Shown: positions 55,209 to 63,525 of the stretch, one piece after another | Numbering within the stretch: the stretch's first letter is position 1 | How the letters are laid out: every line of letters starts with the position of its first letter | Source of the DNA: Sulfuricurvum kujiense DSM 16994 | GTDB taxonomy: Bacteria; Campylobacterota; Campylobacteria; Campylobacterales; Sulfurimonadaceae | Length of the DNA: 64,000 nucleotides | Direction: 5' to 3' | Assembly (NCBI RefSeq): GCF_000183725.1 | Contig: NC_014762.1 | Span: forward strand, 2,170,001 to 2,234,000 | Program-made: the position numbers and the translations under genes | Notes under the pieces: model-generated | What the model saw: only the letters and a program-made list of their open reading frames with translations | What the model was told of the DNA's origin: nothing | Database searches by the model: none

Positions 55209-56228
55209 ATGAAGACATTGATTCTCTCTGGCATCGTTGCCACCTCTGTTATGGGTGCTTCACTGATCGATGAAGCTAAAAATGCGGGACTCAAAGCGAT
55301 CCCTGCAAATCCCAAAGCGGTTGAAAAACTCACTTCCAATCCTAAAAATCCGACTACAGCAGCCAAAGTCGAACTCGGAAAAATGCTCTATTTCGAACCG
55401 CGCCTCTCCAAAAGCGGTTTGATCAGCTGTAATACCTGCCACAATCTTGCAATCGGCGGGACAGACGGAATGGCTGCGGCCATCGGACATAAATGGACCT
55501 CAAACCCGCACGGCCTCAGTTCGCCGACCGTCTATAACGCCGTATTCTACAGCCAGCAATTCTGGGACGGACGCAGTCCGCACCTCGAAGACCAAGCCCA
55601 AGGACCGATCCAGGCAGGACCTGAAATGGCGGCACCGAAAGATTTCGTAACCGGCGTAGTCACTTCAATGCCGCAATACGTTTCCGCATTCCAGAGCGCA
55701 TACGGCAAAGATATCAAAATCACGTTTGAAAAAATCGCCGATACGATCGCCGTATTCGAACGTACGCTCGTAACACCCTCACGCTACGATGCATTCCTCA
55801 ACGGAAACAAAAAAGCACTTACACAAGCTGAGCAAAAAGGGCTTAAAACTTTTATCGACAAAGGGTGTGCAACGTGTCATAACGATATCGCTCTGGGCGG
55901 AACCATGCAGGCTTTCGGTGTTGTCGCTCCATACAAATATATGAATGTAGGCGATTTCAAAGGGGACAAAAACGGCATGGTCCGTGTACCGACATTGCGT
56001 AACGTTACCCAAAGCGCACCGTATTTCCACAACGGCCAAATCGCAACACTCCCTGAAGCGATCAAAGAGATGGGGCGCATCCAACTCGGTGTTAATTTGA
56101 ACGACGAAGAAGTGACATCGATCCAAACGTTCTTACAATCACTTGAAGGAAAAAAACCGACCATCGTCTATCCGATGCTTCCCGCATCAACGGAAAAAAC
56201 ACCTAAAGTCGACGTTGTAAACAACTAA
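55209..56228 (+). CDS. Diheme cytochrome c peroxidase (CcpA/MauG family)
   Basis: Periplasmic peroxidase of 339 aa that reduces H2O2 with electrons from cytochrome c. A signal peptide ends near residue 17 (VMGAS). The low-potential heme site is CNTCH at 74-78 and the high-potential one is CATCH at 220-224. The segment between them has the expected QAQGPIQAG calcium/gating loop. The C-terminus ends VDVVNN. It fits with the small cytochromes at both ends of the window as electron donors. Confidence 0.93.
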   Translation: MKTLILSGIVATSVMGASLIDEAKNAGLKAIPANPKAVEKLTSNPKNPTTAAKVELGKMLYFEPRLSKSGLISCNTCHNLAIGGTDGMAAAIGHKWTSNPHGLSSPTVYNAVFYSQQFWDGRSPHLEDQAQGPIQAGPEMAAPKDFVTGVVTSMPQYVSAFQSAYGKDIKITFEKIADTIAVFERTLVTPSRYDAFLNGNKKALTQAEQKGLKTFIDKGCATCHNDIALGGTMQAFGVVAPYKYMNVGDFKGDKNGMVRVPTLRNVTQSAPYFHNGQIATLPEAIKEMGRIQLGVNLNDEEVTSIQTFLQSLEGKKPTIVYPMLPASTEKTPKVDVVNN

Positions 56229-56237
56229 TTTAGAATG

Positions 56238-56262
56238 CCTAAGGGAGCAAAGCTCCCTTTAG
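56238..56262 (+). repeat. Module A hairpin after the peroxidase gene
   Basis: CCTAAGGGAGC-aaa-GCTCCCTTTAG, followed by CTACGCTA. It is another copy of module A. It lies between convergent genes and probably terminates the peroxidase message. Confidence 0.65.
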
Positions 56263-56267
56263 CTACG

Positions 56268-56948
56268 CTAATTACACTCTATTCCCTCAAATTCTTTTTT
56301 ATATTTCCGACATTCACTTTTTAGTATTTGAAGCAACTGCGGTTTTTTAACAGGATCCAGCCATTGAAGCAATTCACGAAGCGGCGCTTCATCCATTGCC
56401 GTGCATCCGGATGTGGGACGTTTGTCGGAATGATTCAGATGGATAAAAATACATGATCCCCGCCCGCTTTGAGCCGATACGTTATATCCGACTACCGCAC
56501 CGTAGCGATAAACGCCGTCAGACCGGCGCATGACTTCATAACTTGCCGGAAGTGAACTTTTGTCATAAATTCGGAGTATTTTGTTATAGCGCGAATCGTT
56601 GACGTCGTCAACACAATAGAGATTTTCATCCGCATACCAATATGGAAGTTTAAACGTCGTGTTTTGGTCGTATCCAAAAGCAGCTATCAGCGGAAACAGA
56701 CCCGCCGGTGAACGCCCGTCCCCCTCATTTTTCAAAGGCTCTTTAAATGCAACATAGCCTAAACCGCTTCGCCCGAGGGTAACGGGGATTTTATCACCCA
56801 CTTTTACCCAGTGGTCCTGCTTCTCATACCTCTGCATCGACGCACTGGTCGCATTGAGTTCAGGTGAAAGAACGACCATTAACTGCTCGGAAGCAACCAG
56901 TGATGAAAGAGAAAATGAGGTCAATAGAATAACAATTATTTTCAACAT
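56268..56948 (-). CDS. L,D-transpeptidase (YkuD-fold) protein
   Basis: A 226-aa exported protein with a signal peptide to about residue 20. The catalytic motif is FIHLNHS (H170) and TSGCTAM (C182), the YkuD pattern HxnSxGCT. The family forms or cuts 3,3-crosslinks in peptidoglycan or trims murein peptides; Helicobacter Csd6 shows the same fold. The exact role here is inferred. It is divergent from the GNAT gene. Confidence 0.82.
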   Translation of the reverse strand: MLKIIVILLTSFSLSSLVASEQLMVVLSPELNATSASMQRYEKQDHWVKVGDKIPVTLGRSGLGYVAFKEPLKNEGDGRSPAGLFPLIAAFGYDQNTTFKLPYWYADENLYCVDDVNDSRYNKILRIYDKSSLPASYEVMRRSDGVYRYGAVVGYNVSAQSGRGSCIFIHLNHSDKRPTSGCTAMDEAPLRELLQWLDPVKKPQLLQILKSECRKYKKEFEGIECN

Positions 56949-57017
56949 AGCTTCATTCTTAGTTTATTTTAAAGTTAGGTAGTATAGCATATTGAAAATC
57001 GCAAGAGTGAGGCAATA

Positions 57018-57641
57018 ATGGCAATAACCGTTCGCAAAGCATCCGAGTCGGATATTGACCTTATTGCACAAGCAATATTAGAAAGTTCACGCAGCGGAAA
57101 GAACATAGGATTATTTGATTTGGTGTTCAATACCTCCGATGAAGAACTACTCCTCGGTCATCTTAAACGTTTAGCCCTCACGACGACAAAAAGCTATTGT
57201 CACTTTTCCAACTTTTTTATTGCCATGTCGGGCGGAACCAGCGTAGGGACAATTTGCGGATATGAGCCGCGGATCGCAACCCATGAGATTTTTTCCAAAG
57301 CGCTCGAAGAGATCGGATTTGATGAAACGTACCACGAACGGATCGCCGCATATCTGCTCTGCGAAGGAGAAGTGGATAACAAAACCTTTGTTCTTGACTT
57401 TATGCTCGTAAAACCCGAATTTAAAAGTATTGACGTTTATAAAGAGCTCATCGGTAAAAGTATGCTCACCGCACGCCTCAAAGGGTATCGCAAAGTTCAA
57501 ACCTCCATCGAAATCGGTTCGGCTGAAAATGAACTCATCTTCAAGAAACTCGGGTTCGAGATGATCGATGAGAAACGGAGCGAATATTATAAAGAGCAGT
57601 TTGACCGTGCCGGAATTATGCGCCTGCAAATGTTACTCTAA
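57018..57641 (+). CDS. GNAT-family acetyltransferase
   Basis: A 207-aa Gcn5-type acetyltransferase. The N-terminus ITVRKASESDIDLIAQAI is the beta-1/alpha-1 start of the GNAT fold, and LDFMLVKPEFKSIDVYKELIGKSMLTARLKGYRKV is the acetyl-CoA-binding region. ENELIFKKLGFEMIDEKRSEYY near the end is the usual C-terminal part. The substrate is unknown. Three hairpins follow the stop. Confidence 0.82.
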   Translation: MAITVRKASESDIDLIAQAILESSRSGKNIGLFDLVFNTSDEELLLGHLKRLALTTTKSYCHFSNFFIAMSGGTSVGTICGYEPRIATHEIFSKALEEIGFDETYHERIAAYLLCEGEVDNKTFVLDFMLVKPEFKSIDVYKELIGKSMLTARLKGYRKVQTSIEIGSAENELIFKKLGFEMIDEKRSEYYKEQFDRAGIMRLQMLL

Positions 57642-57650
57642 TGTTATACA

Positions 57651-57735
57651 CTAAAATGGGCAAAACCCATTTTAGTGGCAGGGACATATTTGTCCCTTGC
57701 AACCCCCTAAAGCTTCCCCCATACTATGTGGGAGA
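57651..57735 (+). repeat. Three tandem hairpins, with module B tail
   Basis: First: ACTAAAATGGG/CCCATTTTAGT (57651-57677), perfect. Second: GCAGGGACA/TGTCCCTTGC (57679-57701). Third: CTAAAGCTT followed by TCCCCCATactATGTGGGA and GATT, a variant of module B. The set lies between the GNAT and antiporter genes. Confidence 0.65.
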
Positions 57736-57751
57736 TTAAAAAGGACTCCCC

Positions 57752-59128
57752 ATAGAATATGGATTATTAGGGTTACTCCCGCCGCTTATCGCTATTCTTC
57801 TCGCCCTCTTCAGCCGTTCCGTATTTGTCGCTTTAGCGATGGCCGTTTTGGTCGGCGAATTTATCATTGCCGATTTTAATCCGTTGAATACTTTTATACT
57901 GATGGCGGAGCGATTCGGAGGACTGCTAAGCGAGGGGTGGGTACTCAAAACCCTTGCGTTTGCCGTCATGGTCGGTTCAGCCATGGCATTGATAGAGCGA
58001 AGCGGCGGCGTGGACGGTCTGGTCCATGAGCTCAGTATCAAACGCTCATGGGTACAAAGCAAACGGGGGGCTCTGATGCCCAGCTTTATCGCAGGGATTG
58101 TCGTTTTTATCGAGTCCTCCATCACATCGCTCGTAGCCGGTGCGATCGGACGCCCGTTTTGTGACCGCTACGGTATCAGCCGCGCCAAACTCGCCTTTGT
58201 CTGCGATTCCACGTCGGCACCGGTTTGCTCACTCATCCCTCTAAACGGTTGGGGAGCTCTTTTATTGGGACTCATCGGCGGGCAAATCACGGCGGGACTT
58301 ATTACCGGAGAGAGCGCAACCTGGCTTGTACAATCTGTCGCTTTCAATTTTTACGCCTACATCGCCCTTATCATCACCTTTGTCACCATCTGGTTTGAAA
58401 TCGATATCGGGCCGATGCGGCACGCTGCCGTTGTTCCTCCCGCCATTGAATGTTCGGATGATGACAGAGGTCACTTCGGGCTTTTTTTATGGCCGATGGT
58501 GTGGATGATTACCGGAGTCATCGCATTTATGTTTATGACGGGCGAAGGAGATATTTTCAAAGGTTCCGGCTCAACCTCTATTTTCTATACCCTTATCATC
58601 ACACTAATCCTAATGTGGGGATATTATCGATTCAAAAATGCTCTCACTACCCGTGAATTTTTATCTACTACCCTTCAGGGTGCGAAAGCAATGGCTCCGA
58701 TCGCCGCAATTTTGTTATTTGCTTTTGCTATCGGAGGGGTCAGTTCGGATATGGAGGTGGGTAAATACCTCGCATCGTTTATCGGCGACTATCTCCCTTC
58801 TTCTTATTTGGCCGGAGCTATTTTTATTTTAGCGGCAATCATTGCATTTGCAACCGGAACGAGTTGGGGAACATTTAGCATTATGCTGCCGATTGCCGTC
58901 CCTTTAGCTGTCGGGCTTGACGCGCCGATTGCACTATGTATGGGCGCCGTCATCTCCGGAGGTGTTTTTGGAGACCACTGCTCTCCTATCTCCGATACCA
59001 CGATTATCTCTGCAATGGCAAGCGGATGTGAAGTAGGAGAACATACAAAAACACAGCTTCCATACGCTCTTATTTCAGCAGGAGCGGCTCTTATTTTATT
59101 TATTATGTTCGGATTTCTTTTAGCGTAA
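57752..59128 (+). CDS. NhaC-family Na+/H+ antiporter, apparently with an ATA start
   Basis: A polytopic antiporter of about 458 aa. The frame is open upstream of the first ATG (57839) for 29 more codons and encodes EYGLLGLLPPLIAILLAL, which is the expected first membrane helix. The only codon near a good RBS (AAAAAGGA at 57739-57745) is ATA at 57752. ATG at 57839 would remove the helix. DSTSAPVCSLIPLNGWG and FGDHCSPISDTTIIS are the family's ion-site regions. The start is therefore ATA or a recent mutation of ATG. Confidence 0.8.
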   Translation: MEYGLLGLLPPLIAILLALFSRSVFVALAMAVLVGEFIIADFNPLNTFILMAERFGGLLSEGWVLKTLAFAVMVGSAMALIERSGGVDGLVHELSIKRSWVQSKRGALMPSFIAGIVVFIESSITSLVAGAIGRPFCDRYGISRAKLAFVCDSTSAPVCSLIPLNGWGALLLGLIGGQITAGLITGESATWLVQSVAFNFYAYIALIITFVTIWFEIDIGPMRHAAVVPPAIECSDDDRGHFGLFLWPMVWMITGVIAFMFMTGEGDIFKGSGSTSIFYTLIITLILMWGYYRFKNALTTREFLSTTLQGAKAMAPIAAILLFAFAIGGVSSDMEVGKYLASFIGDYLPSSYLAGAIFILAAIIAFATGTSWGTFSIMLPIAVPLAVGLDAPIALCMGAVISGGVFGDHCSPISDTTIISAMASGCEVGEHTKTQLPYALISAGAALILFIMFGFLLA

Positions 59129-59137
59129 TTCTCATCT

Positions 59138-59168
59138 TAACACTCTTGTAACACTGTTTTGTCATAAT
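59138..59168 (+). promoter_or_regulatory. Direct-repeat operator and -10 of the DUF2202 gene
   Basis: TAACACT at 59138-59144 and 59149-59155, 11 bp apart, within CTTAACACTCTTGTAACACT. CATAAT (-10) at 59163-59168 is 7 nt further on. This matches the copper-receptor promoter at 26603 in 18 of 20 bases of the box. Confidence 0.65.
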
Positions 59169-59204
59169 AAAATGTATTACTATACAGAAAAAGGAGACTT
59201 TATT

Positions 59205-59666
59205 ATGAAAATAAAAAACAGTGCTGTTTCTTCTTCACTCACACAAACCGACGTTACCAAATTGCTTTACATGATCGAAGAAGAGAAAATGGCCAGAGAC
59301 GTGTATGATGCTTTATACGAACAAACCGGTTTAAGTATCTTTGACAAAATATCCGATTCCGAACAAACGCATTATTCTACACTCCTTAAAACGGCTTCAA
59401 AATTAGGAGTGGATACCGGCTCTTTATCGACACAAGCGGGAGTATTCACCGACGTTACCGTCCAAAGCCTCTATGACCAACTGATTTTGCAAGGATCACA
59501 ATCGACATCTAATGCTATCGGAGTCGGTATTTTGATCGAAGAGACCGATATCAGCGATTTGCAAACATCGATCGATGAGACAACCGTATCTTCTCTTGAT
59601 CAGGTATATTCCAATCTGTTAAATGCCTCTTTAAACCACCTTTGGGCGTTTGACAGCATAGCTTAA
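59205..59666 (+). CDS. DUF2202 ferritin-like protein
   Basis: A 153-aa protein of the DUF2202 family, a four-helix ferritin-like fold. The first helix has MIEEEKMARDVY, the second has DSEQTHYSTLL, and the third has ILIEETDISDL. The paired Glu and His residues (EEEK, ExxH, EET) resemble a di-metal site. The function is not known. The ATG at 59205 follows AAAAGGAGAC; the ATG at 59172 would lie within the leader. It is controlled by the TAACACT box and is just upstream of a two-component pair. Confidence 0.8.
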   Translation: MKIKNSAVSSSLTQTDVTKLLYMIEEEKMARDVYDALYEQTGLSIFDKISDSEQTHYSTLLKTASKLGVDTGSLSTQAGVFTDVTVQSLYDQLILQGSQSTSNAIGVGILIEETDISDLQTSIDETTVSSLDQVYSNLLNASLNHLWAFDSIA

Positions 59667-59750
59667 CATCCGGCCTGAGAACGTCACATAACGTTCTCGC
59701 TTCCAAAACACTCTCATTGGTTTCACATCGTTTTCATGCTACAATTTTTC

Positions 59751-60419
59751 ATGATTAAAAGTAAAATTCTCCTTCTTGAAGACGATCCGAACCTATCCGA
59801 AAGTGTCAGTGAATACTTAGAAGAACAAGGGTTTGAAGTTGTCTGCGTCTACGATGCCCACACGGCGGAAGACAGCCTCTATGAGCAAAAGTATGATTTG
59901 CTCCTCCTGGATGTGAATGTCCCTTCGGGTGACGGTTTTTCACTTCTCAAAGAGAGCCGGAAAAGGGGCAATTCCACCCCCGCTATTTTTATCACATCCC
60001 GTAATGCGATGAGTGATGTCGAAGCGGGATTCGAGAGCGGAGGAGACGACTATATCCGAAAACCGTTTGCCCTTAAAGAGCTGCTTCTTCGAATACAGAC
60101 CATTCTAAAGCGGAATTTTTATCACAACCCCACCGATGTTCTGACACTGGCTGAGGGAATTACCTACGATATCAATAACCAAGTGCTAACCGTTTACGGA
60201 GATGTCCAAAATCTCCAGCTAAAAGAGCATAAGCTTCTCAAGCTCTTCATCCAGCATAAAAATGAGCTCCTCTCTCATGAGATGATTATGGAAAATCTAT
60301 GGGATTACGATGAAATCCCTAGTGACGGAAGTCTGCGCACTTACATCAAAACGCTTCGCAAACTCCTCGGAAAGGACTCCATTGTCAGCCACAAACGCCT
60401 CGGGTATCAGTTTCGCTAA
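59751..60419 (+). CDS. OmpR-family response regulator
   Basis: A 222-aa DNA-binding response regulator. The receiver (1-120) has the acidic pair LLEDD, the phosphorylation site D54 in LLLDVNVPSG, and K in IRKPF. The C-terminal winged helix (about 135-222) ends LRTYIKTLRKLLGKDSIVSH and RLGYQFR. ATG at 59751 is used. The kinase gene overlaps its 3' end by 38 nt. It is the best candidate to bind the TAACACT boxes. Confidence 0.92.
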   Translation: MIKSKILLLEDDPNLSESVSEYLEEQGFEVVCVYDAHTAEDSLYEQKYDLLLLDVNVPSGDGFSLLKESRKRGNSTPAIFITSRNAMSDVEAGFESGGDDYIRKPFALKELLLRIQTILKRNFYHNPTDVLTLAEGITYDINNQVLTVYGDVQNLQLKEHKLLKLFIQHKNELLSHEMIMENLWDYDEIPSDGSLRTYIKTLRKLLGKDSIVSHKRLGYQFR

Positions 60420-61566
60420 ATACCGAACCCTCAAAAGCTTTCTGACCCTGTATGGGGTAATGTCGGTGTTAATCCTGGCACTGCTGGGAATTCTCTATTT
60501 TCAATACGCCAAATCGCTCATGCTCTCTTCCCATCGTCTTGCGATGCAGTTGGAATCTGAAAGCTACGTCCCCAAGCTCAAAAAATGGCTCGAAGACGAC
60601 CGAAATCTCTCCTCTTTCCCGAAAGATTTAGCCTATACGACAGCGCTTTACGGATACGATCAGCAGCCGATAGTTTCACGGCTGGATACCGCCGCCATCG
60701 ATTTTAAAGAGAATATCTATCTCTCAGCTGATCATGTCTATCTGATCATCCCCCTCTCACCGTACGGGATGGGGGAATATTATCTGATATTCGAAACTCA
60801 AGATGACGGACTATGGCGACAGCAAGCCCTGAAAATCACCCTTATTTTCGGAGCGGTTTTATTTCTGATGCTCTCAGGTGTCGGTTATCTCCTCTCCCGG
60901 CTGATTCTCCGTCCGATGAACGAGGCTATTGCCCTGCTCGATGATTTTATCAAAGATACCACCCATGAGCTCAATACCCCCGTCAGCGCTATTCTCACCA
61001 ATATCGAATCACTGGAGACGGATGCCCTTTCCCCCTCGGCACAAAAAAAGATAAAACGGATCGAAATCGCTTCACGTACCATTTCAACACTCTATGACGA
61101 CCTTACCTACCTCATCCTAAACCACGATCTTTCCGTTGAAAATACGACTCTCGATCTTAGCCGCCTTTTGCATGAGAGACTGGAGTATTTCCGCCATCGT
61201 ATCGAGCAAAAAAAACTTATTTTGGATTTGACGATCAGCCCTGATGTCTCACTCACCATCGATCTTACCAAAGCGACCCGTGTTATCGACAATCTTCTTT
61301 CAAACGCGATTAAATACAACCATCACGGCGGTACAATCAAAATCACTCTTCAGCCGCAAATGCTCTGTGTCGAAGATAACGGAATCGGTATTCCCGATGC
61401 GATGATCGAGCGGGTGTTTGAGCGCTACATGCGCGCCGATAAAAGTGTCGGAGGGTTCGGAATCGGACTGAATATCGTAGCGATGATTGCCAAAGAATAT
61501 AACTTGAATATTACGATTGAATCGGAAGAGAAAGTCGGAACAAAGATCTGCGTGACGTGGAGTTAG
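60382..61566 (+). CDS. Sensor histidine kinase
   Basis: A 394-aa membrane kinase. One N-terminal helix near residue 25 (LTLYGVMSVLILALLGILYF), a periplasmic part of about 110 residues, a second helix near 155, and then the dimerisation helix with H195 in TTHELNTPVSAIL. HATPase motifs VIDNLLSNAIKYN, VEDNGIGIP and GGFGIGLNIV follow. The start is TTG at 60382, 5 nt after AAAGGA; no ATG fits the frame there. It overlaps the regulator gene by 38 nt. Confidence 0.9.
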   Translation: MSATNASGISFAKYRTLKSFLTLYGVMSVLILALLGILYFQYAKSLMLSSHRLAMQLESESYVPKLKKWLEDDRNLSSFPKDLAYTTALYGYDQQPIVSRLDTAAIDFKENIYLSADHVYLIIPLSPYGMGEYYLIFETQDDGLWRQQALKITLIFGAVLFLMLSGVGYLLSRLILRPMNEAIALLDDFIKDTTHELNTPVSAILTNIESLETDALSPSAQKKIKRIEIASRTISTLYDDLTYLILNHDLSVENTTLDLSRLLHERLEYFRHRIEQKKLILDLTISPDVSLTIDLTKATRVIDNLLSNAIKYNHHGGTIKITLQPQMLCVEDNGIGIPDAMIERVFERYMRADKSVGGFGIGLNIVAMIAKEYNLNITIESEEKVGTKICVTWS

Positions 61567-61582
61567 CCTCCCGTTCACAAGC

Positions 61583-62410
61583 TTACAAAGAGGCTAAAAC
61601 ATCCTGCGAAGGAACAAATACCTGCTCAAAAATCTCTTTGGCGGTTTTCCAGCGGTTCTCTTTGGAATTGAGCATTACGATCAGACAATCTCTGTCTTCT
61701 TTTTTAGCACGGGCGATTAAGCATGGTCCCGCTTTTGAGGTATAGCCCGTTTTGACACCGACCGCGTACTCATATTTGTTTAGAAGCTGATTGTGGGTAT
61801 TGGCGACAAATTTTCGTGCCGTATTGAGCGAATAATAGGTATGCTGGTTTAAGCGGGTGATATCGTTAAAAACAGGATTTTTGATAGCATATTCCGCCAG
61901 TGTCAGAAGATCTTGCGGCGTAGAGTGGTGATTGCCGATATCGAAGCCGCACGGGTTCGTAAAAACGGTATTGACCATCCCTATGGATGCGGCTTTGGCA
62001 TTCATCATCTTATTGAAATTTTCTATCGATCCTCCGATGGCTATTGCAACCGCCATCGCCGCATCGTTATCCGATTTAATCATGGCCGCATTAATGAGAT
62101 CACCCAATAAAAAGATTTCCCCCTCTTTGTAGCCCGCTTTGGTAGGCTCCACTTGAAGCATCTCTTTGGAAATAACGACCAGACGGGTTAATTCTCCCTG
62201 TTCTATGGCCAAAGTAGCCGTCATAATTTTAGTAAGACTTGCCGGTTTAACCTCGCGAAGTGCCTCTTTTGAATAGAGTATTTCGTTATTTTTGAGATTT
62301 TTGACCAATAACGCTTCTACATTCAATTTATCCAGTTTTTCAGAATCGATTTCGGCATGAAGAGAAGTAATGCATAGAAGAAGAAAAAAGAAGATGAGAG
62401 ATTTGAGCAT
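61583..62410 (-). CDS. dacA: D-alanyl-D-alanine carboxypeptidase (S11 family)
   Basis: Low-molecular-weight penicillin-binding protein (PBP5/6 type) that trims the terminal D-Ala of peptidoglycan. The signal peptide ends near residue 19. SxxK is S58-LT-K61, SxN is S113-D-N115, and KTG is K220-T-G222. The 275 aa stop right after the catalytic domain, so the usual C-terminal beta domain and membrane anchor are absent. ATG at 62410 follows AAGGGGTAGA; an upstream extension of 33 residues is rejected. Confidence 0.92.
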   Translation of the reverse strand: MLKSLIFFFLLLCITSLHAEIDSEKLDKLNVEALLVKNLKNNEILYSKEALREVKPASLTKIMTATLAIEQGELTRLVVISKEMLQVEPTKAGYKEGEIFLLGDLINAAMIKSDNDAAMAVAIAIGGSIENFNKMMNAKAASIGMVNTVFTNPCGFDIGNHHSTPQDLLTLAEYAIKNPVFNDITRLNQHTYYSLNTARKFVANTHNQLLNKYEYAVGVKTGYTSKAGPCLIARAKKEDRDCLIVMLNSKENRWKTAKEIFEQVFVPSQDVLASL

Positions 62411-62525
62411 TCTACCCCTTTGAAATAATGTGATATTATGGCTTAAAAGGGTAAATACCGCCATATGATTTTTAAAATATACCGCATTATTACAAAGAGA
62501 CGCGCACATCTGAAACGTATGGTTA

Positions 62526-62543
62526 CCCCGTATTGCAACGGGG
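62526..62543 (-). terminator. Hairpin after the second small cytochrome
   Basis: CCCCGT-attgca-ACGGGG, a 6-bp GC-rich stem, 9 nt past the stop codon of the gene at 62552. Confidence 0.5.
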
Positions 62544-62551
62544 GCATAAGA

Positions 62552-62845
62552 CTATTTTAGCCCTGCAATGTATTCACCGAGTGCTTTCATATCGCTATCG
62601 CTAAGCGATGCCGTTTGTCCTTTCATGATTGACCCCATCCCTTTGGTATTGCGTGTTCCCGCTTTATACCCTTTTAGAGCGTCTACTGTTTTATCTACTT
62701 TCCATCCGGCAATCACTTCCGATTTTCCTAAAGCCGCCTTTTCTGCTTTTGCACCGTGACATGCGCTGCATTTTTGATACAAAGCGCCGCCGTCGGCTGC
62801 ACTCAACATAAGACTTAAGCCTAAAATTGCAAACAATGTTTTCAT
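62552..62845 (-). CDS. Small periplasmic c-type cytochrome (paralog of 2622-2918)
   Basis: A 97-aa monoheme cytochrome with signal peptide (MKTLFAILGLSLMLSAADG) and heme site CSACH at 26-30. It shares YKAGT, GMGSIMKGQTASLSDSDMKALGEYIAG with the cytochrome at 2622, so it is a clear paralog. A different promoter suggests different conditions of use. It is followed (upstream on the map) by the 109-aa periplasmic protein gene, in the same direction. Confidence 0.92.
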   Translation of the reverse strand: MKTLFAILGLSLMLSAADGGALYQKCSACHGAKAEKAALGKSEVIAGWKVDKTVDALKGYKAGTRNTKGMGSIMKGQTASLSDSDMKALGEYIAGLK

Positions 62846-62885
62846 AATCAACTCCTTTTATATAGTTTTTTACAGTTTTTAACCA

Positions 62886-63215
62886 TTAACCGCAGCTCGG
62901 TACATTGCCCGAATCGCTGCCGTACTCTTTAGCAAAATCGCCGACATCCTGCAATTTATCTTTCATCGACGGGTTATTCAAGACACCTGCCGCAACAGGG
63001 AAACGTTCTCCGTACTCTTTAATAAACCCTTTTGCATCATCTGCAAAAAGATCTTCCCATTCGGAAACCGTATGTTCTGCGGCAAATTTTGTTCCGTTCA
63101 TTCCAAACTTGCCCTTTAGCGTTTTAAGATACACTTTTTGGCCCGTTTTGGCATCCGCTTGGGCAACTGCGGCACTAAGCACCGCAACTAATACTAATGA
63201 GAGTAACTTGTTCAT
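62886..63215 (-). CDS. Exported protein of unknown function
   Basis: A 109-aa exported protein. The signal peptide ends about residue 20 (AVAQADA). The mature part has KVYLKTLKGKFGMNGTKFAAEHTVSEWEDLF, which resembles a cytochrome-c fold but lacks CxxCH. It has only one Cys, at the extreme C-terminus (NVPSCG). It sits next to the cytochrome c gene in the same direction, so a partner role is possible but not shown. Confidence 0.7.
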   Translation of the reverse strand: MNKLLSLVLVAVLSAAVAQADAKTGQKVYLKTLKGKFGMNGTKFAAEHTVSEWEDLFADDAKGFIKEYGERFPVAAGVLNNPSMKDKLQDVGDFAKEYGSDSGNVPSCG

Positions 63216-63303
63216 CTAAAACTCCTTTTAAGAGAGTCTCTTTCGAGATTCCCTTTTGATAAGAGCAGTATAAAAAGTGATTGTGAATCGATTGTGGAGA
63301 GAA

Positions 63304-63525
63304 TTAAAGATTTTTGAGGCGGTCAATTAACCCGTTCATTTGTTTTTCTTGTTCGTACAGAGTCAAACTCTTTCGGACATACGCCTGGAGAAGGAGTTTA
63401 AGATCATTGTTCCCTTCAAAAGCAAAGTCATGTTTCATCTGCTCCGTCAGAAAATGGGCAAAATCTTCCTCGACATCAATGTCGTATCGTTTGGCATTGA
63501 TGGTAAGGGATACTTTGGTCTTCAT
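63304..63525 (-). CDS. Small protein, possibly ZapA-like
   Basis: A 73-aa protein with a beta-rich start (KTKVSLTINAKRYDIDV) and a long C-terminal helix. The start is like ZapA-type division proteins, but the family is not certain. Its start overlaps by 4 nt the end of the coiled-coil gene upstream (63522), so the two are co-translated and likely interact. Confidence 0.6.
   Translation of the reverse strand: MKTKVSLTINAKRYDIDVEEDFAHFLTEQMKHDFAFEGNNDLKLLLQAYVRKSLTLYEQEKQMNGLIDRLKNL

Noticed and set aside
59172-59204. Extended start of the DUF2202 protein (11 more residues)
   Set aside because: ATG at 59172 lies almost at the expected transcription start; AAAAGGAGAC before 59205 is the better RBS.
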